Positions 1 to 8,438 of a DNA stretch of 64,000 bases are shown piece by piece. Under the pieces are notes generated by a model. It saw only the letters and a program-made list of their open reading frames with translations, had not been told where the DNA came from and made no database searches. A program made the position numbers and the translations under genes. Source of the stretch: Streptomyces sp. SAI-135 (GTDB lineage: Bacteria > Actinomycetota > Actinomycetes > Streptomycetales > Streptomycetaceae); assembly GCF_029893805.1 (NCBI RefSeq), contig NZ_JARXYP010000002.1, positions 7,812,001-7,876,000 of the forward strand, in the 5' to 3' direction. Within the stretch, counting starts at the first letter, position 1. Every line of letters begins with the position of its first letter.

Positions 1-787
1 CGACCGGGATGCCGGTGGCGTCCACCAGTGCCTTCAGCGCCTGTTCGGCCTCGCTGTGGTGGACTCCGCCACCCGCCACGATCAGGGGGCGGCGGGCGGA
101 CCGGATCGCTTCGGCCGCCTCCGCCAGCTCCACCGGGTCCGGCGCGGGCCGCCGTACCCGCCACACCCGCTCGGCGAAGAACTCCTCGGGCCAGTCGTGC
201 GCCTGCGCCTGCACGTCCTGGGGGAGGGCGAGGGTGACCGCGCCGGTCTCGGCCGGGTCCGACAGGACGCGCATGGCCTGGAGGGCGGAGGGGACGAGGG
301 CCTCGGGGCGGTGGATGCGGTCGAAGTACCGGGAGACCGGGCGCAGGGTGTCGTTCACCGACACGTCCGCCTCGGTGGGGTGCTCCAGCTGCTGGAGGAG
401 CGGGTCGGCGGCGCGGGTGGCGAAGTAGTCGCCGGGCAGGAGCAGGACCGGCAGACGGTTGATCGTCGCCAGGGCCGCGCCGGTGACCAGGTTCGTGGCG
501 CCCGGGCCGATCGACGTGGTGACCGCCTGGGCCGACAGGCGGTTGAGCTGGCGGGCGTGGCCGACGGCCGCGTGGACCATCGCCTGCTCGTTGCGGCCCT
601 GGTGGAAGGGCATGGCGTCCTCGCCCGCCTCCAGGAGGGCCTGCCCGATCCCCGCCACGTTGCCGTGGCCGAAGATGCCCCAGGTCCCGGCGATCAGCCG
701 GTGCCGTACGCCGTCGCGCTCCGTGTACTGGACGGACAGGAACCGCACCAGGGCCTGGGCGACGGTCAGACGGGTGGTGGTGCTCAT
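1..787 (-). CDS. iolD: IolD, 3D-(3,5/4)-trihydroxycyclohexane-1,2-dione hydrolase (partial)
   Basis: Thiamine-diphosphate enzyme that opens the ring of trihydroxycyclohexane-1,2-dione in myo-inositol catabolism. It reads on the minus strand from an ATG at 787 and runs off the left edge, so only about 262 N-terminal residues are visible. They show the ThDP PYR-domain pattern typical of IolD: LIAGTWGIFGHGNVAGIGQA near residue 32, FHQGRNEQAMVHAA near 60 with the glutamate region, and TSIGPGATN near 90. The central ThDP-domain region starts at about residue 215. The C-terminal cofactor-binding half is outside the window. It lies directly downstream of a broken iolC remnant and is probably transcribed from the divergent promoter near 1219. 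Confidence 0.93.
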   Translation of the reverse strand, partial: MSTTTRLTVAQALVRFLSVQYTERDGVRHRLIAGTWGIFGHGNVAGIGQALLEAGEDAMPFHQGRNEQAMVHAAVGHARQLNRLSAQAVTTSIGPGATNLVTGAALATINRLPVLLLPGDYFATRAADPLLQQLEHPTEADVSVNDTLRPVSRYFDRIHRPEALVPSALQAMRVLSDPAETGAVTLALPQDVQAQAHDWPEEFFAERVWRVRRPAPDPVELAEAAEAIRSARRPLIVAGGGVHHSEAEQALKALVDATGIPV

Positions 788-1136
788 CAGGGCTGCTCCG
801 GTGCGGTGTGGGGCGGGTGCGGGGAGGTCGGACGGCGCCGCGGCGGGGCCGGTCGGGCGGGTGGCCCCTGGGGGAAGCCGTCGGCGGTGCGGACGGTCAC
901 GCCGGACGCCGACGGTGCCCGGCGAAGACGCCGGGTTCCGTGAGGGTCTGGTGGAGACGGGCGCCGAAGGAGCCGGCTCCGACACGGGCGGCGACCGCGA
1001 CGTGGGCGGCATCACCACTGACGGACCCCGTGAAGGAGCGGGTCCGGGCCGGCGGTGCCCCCGACCGCAGCGGGTGGAGATCAATTCCGATACGGCCCAT
1101 ACTGATCACGTCGAACTGCTGCACTGGCTCGACCAT
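788..1136 (-). pseudogene. iolC: iolC (5-dehydro-2-deoxygluconokinase) N-terminal remnant
   Basis: The ATG at 1136 has a good Shine-Dalgarno (GAGGAG, 8 bases upstream). The frame opens with FDVISMGRIGIDLHPL, which matches the start of IolC/PfkB kinases (MGRIGVDLYPLQ). A block resembling the GG-x-x-x-NVAVAAARLG region follows, then a piece like GDDPFGxYLHQALxEFGV with the dozen or so residues normally between them missing. The frame stops at 897-899 after 79 codons, and about 110 further bases of unaligned sequence lead to iolD. A complete IolC is about 320 residues, so substrate- and ATP-binding parts are gone. It may still act as a translated leader for iolD. The IolC identification rests on family memory of the N-terminal motif. 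Confidence 0.72.
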
Positions 1137-1194
1137 GCGCGACGCTCCTCGATCCGGGCTGGGGACGCGGGGCCCTCCGGGCCGTTGCCTCCCA

Positions 1195-1306
1195 GGTGTA
1201 GGACTTGAAGGGCGACGCTGTCAATAGTTTGTACTTACATTCGGACCTGAGCGTGAAATGATGTCTTAACAAAGTATTGACAGCGGCCGCGCCAGGGGAG
1301 TTGGAT
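1195..1306. promoter_or_regulatory. Divergent inositol promoter with near-perfect inverted repeat
   Basis: Two 16-base arms, GCTGTCAATAGTTTGT (1217-1232) and ACAAAGTATTGACAGC (1269-1284), form an inverted repeat with one mismatch and a 36-base spacer. Each arm carries an outward-facing TTGACA -35 box (minus strand 1224-1219, plus strand 1277-1282). Weak -10 candidates follow: TACACC at 1200-1195 on the minus strand and TTGGAT at 1301-1306 on the plus strand. The arrangement suggests one regulator controlling iolC-remnant/iolD and the ABC importer operon together. The regulator is not identified. Confidence 0.6.
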
Positions 1307-1393
1307 CCCGTCCCAACGCAAGTTGGCGCGTTTTCACAGATCCCGCCCCCTTTCCCGACGTTCTCCCCGTCGCACAGTGAGGTGCAAGGAAAG

Positions 1394-2413
1394 ATGGACC
1401 GCTCTTCTCTCTCCCGTTCGCGGAGATTCGCTCCCGCCGTGGCCCTGGCTGCGGCCGCGGCCCTGACGCTCGCCGGCTGCTCCAGCAGCTCGGGCGGCAA
1501 GAAGTCCGAGGAGAGCGCGGACGGCGCCTCCGCGGGCAAGGCCACCACGCCCCGGATGACCATCGCGCTGGTCACCCACCAGTCGCCCGGTGACACCTTC
1601 TGGGACATCGTCCGCAAGGGCGCCCAGGCCGCCGCCGCCAAGGACAACGTCAAGCTGGTCTACTCAGCCGACCCGAGCGCGGCCAACCAGGCCAACCTGG
1701 TCCAGAACGCGATCGACCAGAAGGTCGACGGCATCGCGATCACCCTCGCCAAGCCGGACGCCCTCAAGGACGTCGTGGCCAAGGCGAAGAAGGCCGGGAT
1801 ACCCGTCGTCGGCCTGAACTCCGGCGTCAGCGAGTGGCAGAAGCTCGGTCTGATGGAGTTCTTCGGCCAGGACGAGACCGTCGCCGGCGAGGCGCTCGGC
1901 AAGCGGCTGAACGAGGAGGGCGCCAAGAGTGCCGTCTGTGTCATCCAGGAGCAGGGCAACATCGGCCTCACCCAGCGCTGCGACGGTGTGAAGAAGACCT
2001 TCACCGGCAAGCTCCAGACGCTCAACGTCAACGGCACCGACATGCCGTCCGTGAAGTCGACGATCACCGCCAAGCTGTCCCAGGACAAGTCCATCGACTA
2101 CGTCGTCGCCCTCGGTGCGCCCTTCGCGTTGACCGCGACCCAGTCGGTGACCGACGCGGGCAGCAAGGCCAAGGTGGCCACGTTCGACCTCAACAAGGAC
2201 CTGACGGGCGCCATCAGCAAGGGCACCATCCAGTTCGCCGTCGACCAGCAGCCCTACCTCCAGGGCTACCTGGCGATCGACTCGCTGTGGCTGTACAAGA
2301 ACAACGGCAACTACATGGGCGGCGGCGAGCAGCCGGTGCTCACCGGTCCGGCCTTCGTCGACAAGTCCAACGTCGAGACCGTGGCCCAGTACGCCGCGAA
2401 GGGCACCAGGTGA
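1394..2413 (+). CDS. Sugar/inositol ABC transporter substrate-binding lipoprotein
   Basis: Extracellular binding lipoprotein of a carbohydrate ABC importer (339 residues). The start is ATG 1394 with AAGGA just upstream. An in-frame ATG at 1277 lies in the promoter and is not credible. A twin-Arg/Lys n-region and hydrophobic helix end in the lipobox LAGC, so the mature protein is lipidated at the cysteine near residue 29. The rest is a periplasmic-binding-protein type I (Peripla_BP_4) fold with the pattern of ribose/inositol binders, for example GDTFWDIVRKGAQ, VDGIAITLAKPDAL and AGIPVVGLNSG. The stop overlaps the permease start by one base (TGATG). Neighbouring inositol genes make myo-inositol or a related cyclitol the likely ligand; this is inferred. 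Confidence 0.9.
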   Translation: MDRSSLSRSRRFAPAVALAAAAALTLAGCSSSSGGKKSEESADGASAGKATTPRMTIALVTHQSPGDTFWDIVRKGAQAAAAKDNVKLVYSADPSAANQANLVQNAIDQKVDGIAITLAKPDALKDVVAKAKKAGIPVVGLNSGVSEWQKLGLMEFFGQDETVAGEALGKRLNEEGAKSAVCVIQEQGNIGLTQRCDGVKKTFTGKLQTLNVNGTDMPSVKSTITAKLSQDKSIDYVVALGAPFALTATQSVTDAGSKAKVATFDLNKDLTGAISKGTIQFAVDQQPYLQGYLAIDSLWLYKNNGNYMGGGEQPVLTGPAFVDKSNVETVAQYAAKGTR

Positions 2414-3492
2414 TGGGGATGACCCAGCACGCCGAGCCGGCGGTGACCACACCGCCGGCCCCCGGCCCCAGCAAGGTCAAGGACGGCCGGACCTCGGAAC
2501 GACCGCTTGCCCTCAGGCTGTTGGCGCGCCCCGACGTGGGTGTGTTCCTGGGCGCGGTGGCGGTGTGGGTGTTCTTCCTGATCGCTGCTCCGCCGGTGCG
2601 CGAGGGCAGTGCGATGGCGAACATCCTCTACCAGTCGTCCACGATCGGGATCATGGCGCTGCCGGTCGCCCTGCTGATGATCGGCGGGGAGTTCGACCTG
2701 TCGGCGGGTGTCGCGGTGATCACCTCGGCGCTGACCGCGAGCATGTTCGCCTTCCAGCTCACGCTGAACGTGTGGGCGGGCATCTTCGTCGCCCTGCTGG
2801 TGTCGCTGGCGATCGGGTTCCTCAACGGCTGGCTGGTCGTCAAGACCGGTCTGCCCAGCTTCCTGATCACCCTGGGCACCTTCCTGATCCTCCAGGGTGT
2901 GAACCTGGCGGTGACCAAGCTGGTCACCGGGAACGTCGCCACCGACGACATCTCCAACATGGACGGCTTCGACCAGGCCAAGAAGGTCTTCGCGAACTCC
3001 TTCGAAGTGGCCGGCGTCCAGATCAAGATCACAATCGTGTACTGGCTGGTCTTCGCCGCGCTGGCGACCTGGGTGCTGCTGCGCACCAAGTACGGCAACT
3101 GGATCTTCGCGGTGGGCGGCAACAAGGACTCCGCCCGGGCCGTGGGTGTCCCGGTCAACTTCACGAAGATCAGCCTGTTCATGCTGGTGGGCTTCGCGGC
3201 CTGGTTCGTCGGCATGCACAACCTGTTCTCCTTCAACACCGTGCAGTCCGGCGAGGGCGTGGGCCAGGAGCTCATCTACATCTCGGCCGCGGTGATCGGC
3301 GGCTGTCTGCTGACCGGCGGCGCGGGCAGCGCGATCGGCCCGGTGTTCGGGGCGTTCATGTTCGGCATGGTCCAGCAGGGCATCGTCTACGCCAACTGGA
3401 ACCCGGACTGGTTCAAGGCCTTCCTCGGCGTGATGCTGCTGGGCGCCGTCATGATCAATCTGTGGGTCAGCCGCACCGCGACCCGGAGGTAA
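2413..3492 (+). CDS. Sugar/inositol ABC transporter permease
   Basis: Membrane permease (359 residues) of the BPD_transp_2 (RbsC/AraH) family, pairing with the preceding lipoprotein and the following ATPase. The N-terminal tail of about 30 residues is polar. About eight to ten hydrophobic segments follow, and the family signature GGxFDLSxG appears as MIGGEFDLSAG near residue 90. A conserved inner stretch reads AVGGNKDSARAVGVPV, the cytoplasmic loop expected to contact the ATPase. The start is ATG 2413, overlapping the upstream TGA. ATG 2419 is an alternative two codons later. Translation is probably coupled to the binding protein. Confidence 0.92.
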   Translation: MGMTQHAEPAVTTPPAPGPSKVKDGRTSERPLALRLLARPDVGVFLGAVAVWVFFLIAAPPVREGSAMANILYQSSTIGIMALPVALLMIGGEFDLSAGVAVITSALTASMFAFQLTLNVWAGIFVALLVSLAIGFLNGWLVVKTGLPSFLITLGTFLILQGVNLAVTKLVTGNVATDDISNMDGFDQAKKVFANSFEVAGVQIKITIVYWLVFAALATWVLLRTKYGNWIFAVGGNKDSARAVGVPVNFTKISLFMLVGFAAWFVGMHNLFSFNTVQSGEGVGQELIYISAAVIGGCLLTGGAGSAIGPVFGAFMFGMVQQGIVYANWNPDWFKAFLGVMLLGAVMINLWVSRTATRR

Positions 3493-3499
3493 CTGCGCT

Positions 3500-4417
3500 A
3501 TGACCACTGAAGAGACCGGCACCCACGGCGCGATCCTCGCCGACACCCCCGAGACCGCCGGCACGGACGGGGTGATCGTCGAACTGCGCAACGCGGGCAA
3601 GTCCTACGGCAACATCCGCGCCCTGCACGGGGTGAGCCTCCAGGTCCGCCCGAGCCAGGTCACCTGCGTGCTCGGCGACAACGGCGCCGGCAAGTCCACC
3701 CTCATCAAGATCATCTCGGGTCTGCACCAGCACACCGAGGGCGAGTTCCTCGTCGACGGGCAGCCCGTACGCTTCACCACCCCGCGCGAGGCGCTGGACA
3801 AGGGCATCGCGACGGTCTACCAGGACCTGGCCGTGGTCCCCCTGATGCCGGTGTGGCGCAACTTCTTCCTCGGCTCCGAGATGACCAAGGGCCGCTGGCC
3901 GCTGCGCCGCCTGGACATCGAGAGGATGAAGCAGACCGCCGACCACGAACTGCGCGAGATGGGCATCGTCCTGGACGATCTCGAACAGCCCATCGGCACC
4001 CTCTCCGGCGGCCAGCGCCAGTGCGTGGCCATCGCCCGCGCCGTCTACTTCGGCGCCCGCGTGCTGATCCTGGACGAGCCCACCGCGGCGCTGGGTGTCA
4101 AGCAGTCCGGTGTGGTGCTCAAGTACGTGGCCGCCGCCCGCGACCGGGGACTCGGGGTCATCTTCATCACCCACAACCCGCACCACGCCTACATGGTCGG
4201 CGACCACTTCAGCGTGCTGCGCCTGGGCGCCATGGAGCTGTCCGCGGCCCGCGACCGGATCACCCTGGACGAACTCACCAACCACATGGCCGGCGGCGCC
4301 GAACTCGCCGCGCTCAAGCACGAGTTGTCCCAGGTCCGCGGCGTCGACACCGAAGCGCTCCCCGAGGAGCAGGACCTCACCGCGCCCGTCGCCTCCGGCG
4401 GCGAGGGAAAGTCCTGA
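3500..4417 (+). CDS. Sugar/inositol ABC transporter ATP-binding protein
   Basis: ATPase subunit (305 residues) with a single nucleotide-binding domain, unlike the double-domain RbsA type. This is usual for FrcA-like actinobacterial importers. Visible motifs are Walker A GDNGAGKST (near residue 60), signature LSGGQRQ (near 170), Walker B VLILDEPTAALG and the switch histidine in IFITHN. It starts 7 bases after the permease stop, so the three transporter genes form one unit. A C-terminal tail of about 50 residues follows the ATPase core. Ligand assignment to inositol comes only from the neighbourhood. Confidence 0.93.
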   Translation: MTTEETGTHGAILADTPETAGTDGVIVELRNAGKSYGNIRALHGVSLQVRPSQVTCVLGDNGAGKSTLIKIISGLHQHTEGEFLVDGQPVRFTTPREALDKGIATVYQDLAVVPLMPVWRNFFLGSEMTKGRWPLRRLDIERMKQTADHELREMGIVLDDLEQPIGTLSGGQRQCVAIARAVYFGARVLILDEPTAALGVKQSGVVLKYVAAARDRGLGVIFITHNPHHAYMVGDHFSVLRLGAMELSAARDRITLDELTNHMAGGAELAALKHELSQVRGVDTEALPEEQDLTAPVASGGEGKS

Positions 4418-4418
4418 G

Positions 4419-5321
4419 ATGGCGGCCCCGCTCGACCGCATCCGCGTCGGTTCGGCCCCGGACTCCTGGGGCGTCTGGTTCCCCGACGACCCGGCCCAGG
4501 TGCCGTGGGAACGCTTCCTCGACGAGGTCGCCGAGGCGGGCTACTCCTGGATCGAGCTGGGGCCGTACGGCTATCTCCCGACCGACCCGGCCCGCCTGAC
4601 CGACGAGATCGCCAGGCGCGACCTCAAGGTCTCGGCGGGCACGGTCTTCACCGGACTGCACCGCGGGCCCTCGGTGTGGGAGCCGACCTGGGAGCACGTC
4701 AGCCAGGTCGCCGCGCTCACCCAGGCGATGGGCGCGCGGCACCTGGTCGTCATCCCCTCCTTCTGGCGTGACGACAGGACGGCCGAGATCCTGGAGCCGC
4801 CGGAGCTCACCCACGAGCAGTGGGCCCACCTCACCAAGGGCATGGAGCGGCTCGGCCACGAGGTGAAGGAGGCGTACGGGCTCGACCTCGTGGTCCACCC
4901 GCACGCCGACACCCACCTCGACACCGAGGACCACGTCGAGCACTTCCTGGACTCGACGGACTCCGAACTCGTCAACCTCTGCCTGGACACGGGCCATTAC
5001 GCCTACTGCGGCGGCGACAGCGTCAAGCTCATCGAGACGTACGGCGAGCGCATCGGCTATCTGCACCTCAAGCAGGTCGACCCGGAGATCCTCGCGGACG
5101 TCGTGCGCGACGGGGTGCCGTTCGGCCCGGCCGTCCAGCGCGGGGTGATGTGCGAACCTCCCTCCGGTGCACCGGAGTTGGAGCCGGTGCTGGTGGCCGC
5201 GCAGAAACTCGGCGTGGAGCTGTTCGCCATCGTCGAGCAGGACATGTACCCGTGCGAGCCGGACAAGCCGCTGCCGATCGCGGTGCGCACCCGGAAGTTC
5301 CTGAGGTCCTGCGGCGCCTGA
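4419..5321 (+). CDS. Sugar phosphate isomerase/epimerase (IolE/IolH-like TIM barrel)
   Basis: AP-endonuclease-2 type TIM barrel of 300 residues, the fold of inosose dehydratase (IolE) and related sugar isomerases. It opens with IRVGSAPDSWGVWFPDDP. Later it has the metal-site elements VHPHADTHLDTEDHVEHFLD, LCLDTGHYAYCGGD and a C-terminal IVEQDMYPC glutamate motif, all expected for a divalent-metal barrel. ATG 4419 lies one base past the ATPase stop. Its place between the importer and inositol dehydrogenase suggests 2-keto-myo-inositol dehydration or isomerisation. Family membership is secure; the exact reaction is inferred. Confidence 0.85.
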   Translation: MAAPLDRIRVGSAPDSWGVWFPDDPAQVPWERFLDEVAEAGYSWIELGPYGYLPTDPARLTDEIARRDLKVSAGTVFTGLHRGPSVWEPTWEHVSQVAALTQAMGARHLVVIPSFWRDDRTAEILEPPELTHEQWAHLTKGMERLGHEVKEAYGLDLVVHPHADTHLDTEDHVEHFLDSTDSELVNLCLDTGHYAYCGGDSVKLIETYGERIGYLHLKQVDPEILADVVRDGVPFGPAVQRGVMCEPPSGAPELEPVLVAAQKLGVELFAIVEQDMYPCEPDKPLPIAVRTRKFLRSCGA

Positions 5322-5331
5322 AGGGAGGACC

Positions 5332-6351
5332 ATGACCGAGCGAGCCACGCTGGGTGTCGCCGTCATCGGCACCGGCAAGATGGGCGCCGACCACGTCCGC
5401 CGAATCCACGAGGTCGTCAGCGGGGCCCGGGTGAGCGCCGTCGTGGACCTGGACGCGGAACGCGCCAAGCAGATCGCCGCCCGCATCGAGGGCTGCACCG
5501 CCTACACCGACCCGGCCTCCGCGATGGCGGCGGCCGACGTCGACGCCGTCCTGATCGCCTCACCGGGCCCCGCCCACGAGGCGGCACTGCTCCAGGCCTT
5601 CGAGCACGACCTGCCGGTGCTGTGCGAGAAACCGCTCACCCCCGACGCGGCCTCCGCGATACGGGTCGTGGAGGCCGAGCAGCGACTGGGGCACCGGCGT
5701 GCCCAGGTGGGGTTCATGCGGCGCTACGACGCCGAGTACATGAAACTCAAGTCGCTGCTGGAGACGGGCCAGTTGGGGCGGCCGCTGATGCTGCACAACC
5801 GGCACCGCAACGCCGCGAGCCCGCCCTTCTTCACCAGCTCCATGCTGATCAGCGACTCGGTGGCCCACGAGACCGACGTGACGCGCTGGCTGCTCGGGCA
5901 CGAGATCACCGCGGTCACGGTGTGGCGGCCCACCCCGTCGGCGAACGCCCCGGACGACCTCCAGGACCCCCAGTTCGTCGTCTTCGAGACCGACGGCGGC
6001 GCCCTCTCCGACGTGGAGATCTTCGTCAACTGCGGCTTCGGCTACCAGGTCCAGGCCGAGGCGGTCTGCGAACGCGGTACCGCCCGCATCGGTGACGGGC
6101 ACGCCATGGTCACCAACATGGCGGGACGCTGGGGCGGCACCATCGCCCAGGACTTCGTCGAACGCTTCGCCGACGCCTACGACCGCGAGGTGCAGGCCTG
6201 GGTCGACGCCACCCGCCGCGGCCAGGTCACCGGCCCCAGCGTGTGGGACGGCTACGCGGCGGCCGCGGTGTGCGAGGCCGGAGTACGGTCGCTGGACGAG
6301 GGCGGCCGGGTGCCGGTGGAACTCGTGGAACGGCCCGCGCTGTACGGCTGA
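5332..6351 (+). CDS. iolG: Inositol 2-dehydrogenase (Gfo/Idh/MocA family)
   Basis: NAD-dependent oxidation of myo-inositol to 2-keto-inositol, the first step of the pathway. The 339-residue protein has the Rossmann motif VAVIGTGKMGADHVRRIHE at its N-terminus, the conserved VLCEKPLTPDAASA near residue 105 and QVGFMRRYDAEYMKLK near 130. The catalytic D/H region is SDSVAHETDVTRWLLG near 180. The overall pattern closely matches actinobacterial IolG/IdhA. A Shine-Dalgarno (GGAGG) precedes ATG 5332. It is the last gene of the importer operon, 10 bases after the isomerase gene. Confidence 0.88.
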   Translation: MTERATLGVAVIGTGKMGADHVRRIHEVVSGARVSAVVDLDAERAKQIAARIEGCTAYTDPASAMAAADVDAVLIASPGPAHEAALLQAFEHDLPVLCEKPLTPDAASAIRVVEAEQRLGHRRAQVGFMRRYDAEYMKLKSLLETGQLGRPLMLHNRHRNAASPPFFTSSMLISDSVAHETDVTRWLLGHEITAVTVWRPTPSANAPDDLQDPQFVVFETDGGALSDVEIFVNCGFGYQVQAEAVCERGTARIGDGHAMVTNMAGRWGGTIAQDFVERFADAYDREVQAWVDATRRGQVTGPSVWDGYAAAAVCEAGVRSLDEGGRVPVELVERPALYG

Positions 6352-6483
6352 CTCCGTGCCGTGCGGGGGGAGTTCGACGAGATTCCCCCGTGCTCGCTAC
6401 GTACCCGGTGAATCGCGGAAACGGCGCGACCCCTTGTGCCACCATGGCGCGGCTGTCCTCGGCGGGGCGGCGAGGGGGTGGTC

Positions 6484-7440
6484 ATGGGACTCGTACGGAT
6501 ATTCCTGCCGTTGCCGCGCGCGGCGGCCCGACTGGCGCCGGAAAGGGGCGGACCGCTGCTCGGGGCGGCGCTGTCGTACTGCGTCACCCCCTCCTGGGCG
6601 GGACTGCGGTCGCCGTCGCCGGAGCGTCGGCTGGCCTGGGCCGACGAGGCGGCCGCGGTCTACCGCGGCACGGGCGACACGGAAGGGCTCGGCCGGGCCC
6701 TGGCGCTGCGCGCCCATGCGCTGCTGCTGTCCGGCCGGTACGAGGAGGCGTGCGCGGCCGCGGCCGACGTACCGGGCGAGGTGTCACCGGCGCCGGCCGC
6801 CTTCGCCGGGGACGTGCGGGCGCAGGCCCTCGCGGGCCTGGGGCGGACCGCGGAAGCCGTCCCGGCGGCCCGGTCGAGCGTGGCGGCCTACCGCCGCCTG
6901 CCCGCCCCCGACCGCAGGGACCGGGCGCTCGGCAGCCTGCCCGGCGCGCTGCGGACGTACGGGTGGCTCCTGGCCGCGACCGGCCGCACCGAGGAGTCCG
7001 TGGCCGTCTACGAGGAGTGCGCGGCGCGGCTGGCCGCCATGTCGCTGCGCGAGTTGGCGCACGTCGAGCTGGTGCGGCCGCAGGTGCTCGCCGAACTGGT
7101 CGGCGTGCTCCGGGCATCGGGACGGTACGAGGACGCGCTGGGCGTGGGCCCCGAGGCCCGGGAGGCACTGCGGGGCCCCCTCGCGTGGACCGTCCCCGAG
7201 ATCGTGCTGCCCCTGCGGGTACGGCTCCTGATCGACCTCGCCCGCTGCCACACCGCCACCGGCGACCCGGCCGAGGCCGGCGCCTGTGCCGCGGCGGCGG
7301 TGGCCGAGGCCCGCAAGCCGCACGGCGCGGGCGAGTTGACCTCGGCCCTGGACTGCCTCGCCGACGTACTCGGCGAACTGGGCCGGACCGACAAGGAGTC
7401 CATCACCCGGCGCGAGGCGGCCGAGCTGCGCGGGACCTAG
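6484..7440 (+). CDS. Hypothetical TPR-like alpha-helical repeat protein
   Basis: A 318-residue, alanine-rich protein with no catalytic motif I recognise. It is made of repeated helix pairs with TPR-like spacing, such as ERRLAWADEAAAVYRG, RALALRAHALLLSGRYEEA and a third block around ALGVGPEAREALRG. A scaffolding or sensing role, as in regulator-associated TPR proteins, is possible but unproven. ATG 6484 is preferred because GAGGGGG lies 6 to 12 bases upstream. GTG 6478 is an alternative. Its stop overlaps by 3 bases with the stop of the convergent dehydrogenase gene. Confidence 0.7.
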   Translation: MGLVRIFLPLPRAAARLAPERGGPLLGAALSYCVTPSWAGLRSPSPERRLAWADEAAAVYRGTGDTEGLGRALALRAHALLLSGRYEEACAAAADVPGEVSPAPAAFAGDVRAQALAGLGRTAEAVPAARSSVAAYRRLPAPDRRDRALGSLPGALRTYGWLLAATGRTEESVAVYEECAARLAAMSLRELAHVELVRPQVLAELVGVLRASGRYEDALGVGPEAREALRGPLAWTVPEIVLPLRVRLLIDLARCHTATGDPAEAGACAAAAVAEARKPHGAGELTSALDCLADVLGELGRTDKESITRREAAELRGT

Positions 7441-8438
7441 GACGTGCGCGGCCGCGGCTCGAAGCCCGCCGCCCGGTAGGCCTCGTCGATCAGCGTCATC
7501 GTCGACACGGCGTCGTCCGCGTCCAGCGGCAGCGGGGCACCTCCGCGCACCCGGTCCGCGAACGCCTCCAGCTGGTAGGTGTACGACGACCGGGTGCCGA
7601 GCCGCTCGGTGCGCTCGCCGGCCGCCGTGCGCACCACGACCCGGTCGTCCGTGTGCGGCAGCACGAAGTTCGGCGCGAGGACCTCCCCGTGCGAACCGAT
7701 GATCCGGCAGCTCATCTCCAGCCGGTCGTACGCCATGTGGCAGCGCGCGGAGCCGGTCGCACCGCCCGGGAAGGCCAGGTCGGCGTCCAGCCACTCGTCG
7801 ACGCCGGGGGCGCCCGCCCGCTCACCGCCCCGCGCGGACACCAGCCGGGGCGCGCCGCCCGCCCAGGGGGCCAGCATGCGCAGCGCGTGCAGGCTGTAGC
7901 AGCCGAGGTCCATCACCGCGCCGCCGGCCAGCGGCAGCGACCAGCGCGGGTCGGAGTCCGCCGGAGCCTGGATCGCGACCATGGCCTCGACGTGCCGCAG
8001 CTCGCCGATCTCCCCGCTCGCGAGGACCTCGTGCAGGCGCCGGGTGACCGGGTGGAACAGATAGTGGAAGGCCTCCATGAACACTGTCCCGGCCTTCGCG
8101 ACGGCCTCCCGCACCTCCGCCGCCTCCTCGGCGTTGCTCGCCGACGGCTTCTCGCTCAGCACATGCTTGCCGGCCGCGAGCGCCGCGAGGTTCCACGGCC
8201 CGTGCAGCCCGTTGGCGAGCGGGTTGTAGACGACCTCGACCTCGGGGTCGGCGATCAGCTCGGCGTACGACCCCGCCACCCGCTCCACACCGTGCCCGGC
8301 CGCGTAGGCCTCGGCGCGGGCCCGGTCGCGCGCGGCCACCGCGACGACCCGGTGGCCGGTCGCCCGGGCCGGCCCGATCAGCGAGGACTCGCTGATCCGC
8401 GCGGCTCCCAGCACTCCGATGCGCAGCGGTTCGCTCAT
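7437..8438 (-). CDS. Gfo/Idh/MocA family oxidoreductase
   Basis: NAD(P)-dependent dehydrogenase of 333 residues, probably acting on a sugar or cyclitol. The N-terminal Rossmann element is LRIGVLGAARISESSLIGPA, with VEVVYNPLANGLHGPW near residue 70 and HVLSEKPSASNAEEA near 90. VFMEAFHYLFHPVTRRL near 120 is typical of the subgroup related to trans-1,2-dihydrobenzene-1,2-diol or D-xylose dehydrogenases. Its ATG overlaps the TGA of the upstream FAD oxidoreductase (ATGA), so translation is coupled. Substrate unknown. Confidence 0.86.
   Translation of the reverse strand: MSEPLRIGVLGAARISESSLIGPARATGHRVVAVAARDRARAEAYAAGHGVERVAGSYAELIADPEVEVVYNPLANGLHGPWNLAALAAGKHVLSEKPSASNAEEAAEVREAVAKAGTVFMEAFHYLFHPVTRRLHEVLASGEIGELRHVEAMVAIQAPADSDPRWSLPLAGGAVMDLGCYSLHALRMLAPWAGGAPRLVSARGGERAGAPGVDEWLDADLAFPGGATGSARCHMAYDRLEMSCRIIGSHGEVLAPNFVLPHTDDRVVVRTAAGERTERLGTRSSYTYQLEAFADRVRGGAPLPLDADDAVSTMTLIDEAYRAAGFEPRPRTS

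Noticed and set aside
1277..1393. N-terminal extension of the inositol-binding lipoprotein from ATG 1277
   Set aside because: It would put 39 residues before the lipobox signal peptide and start inside the promoter repeat. ATG 1394 has a ribosome site.
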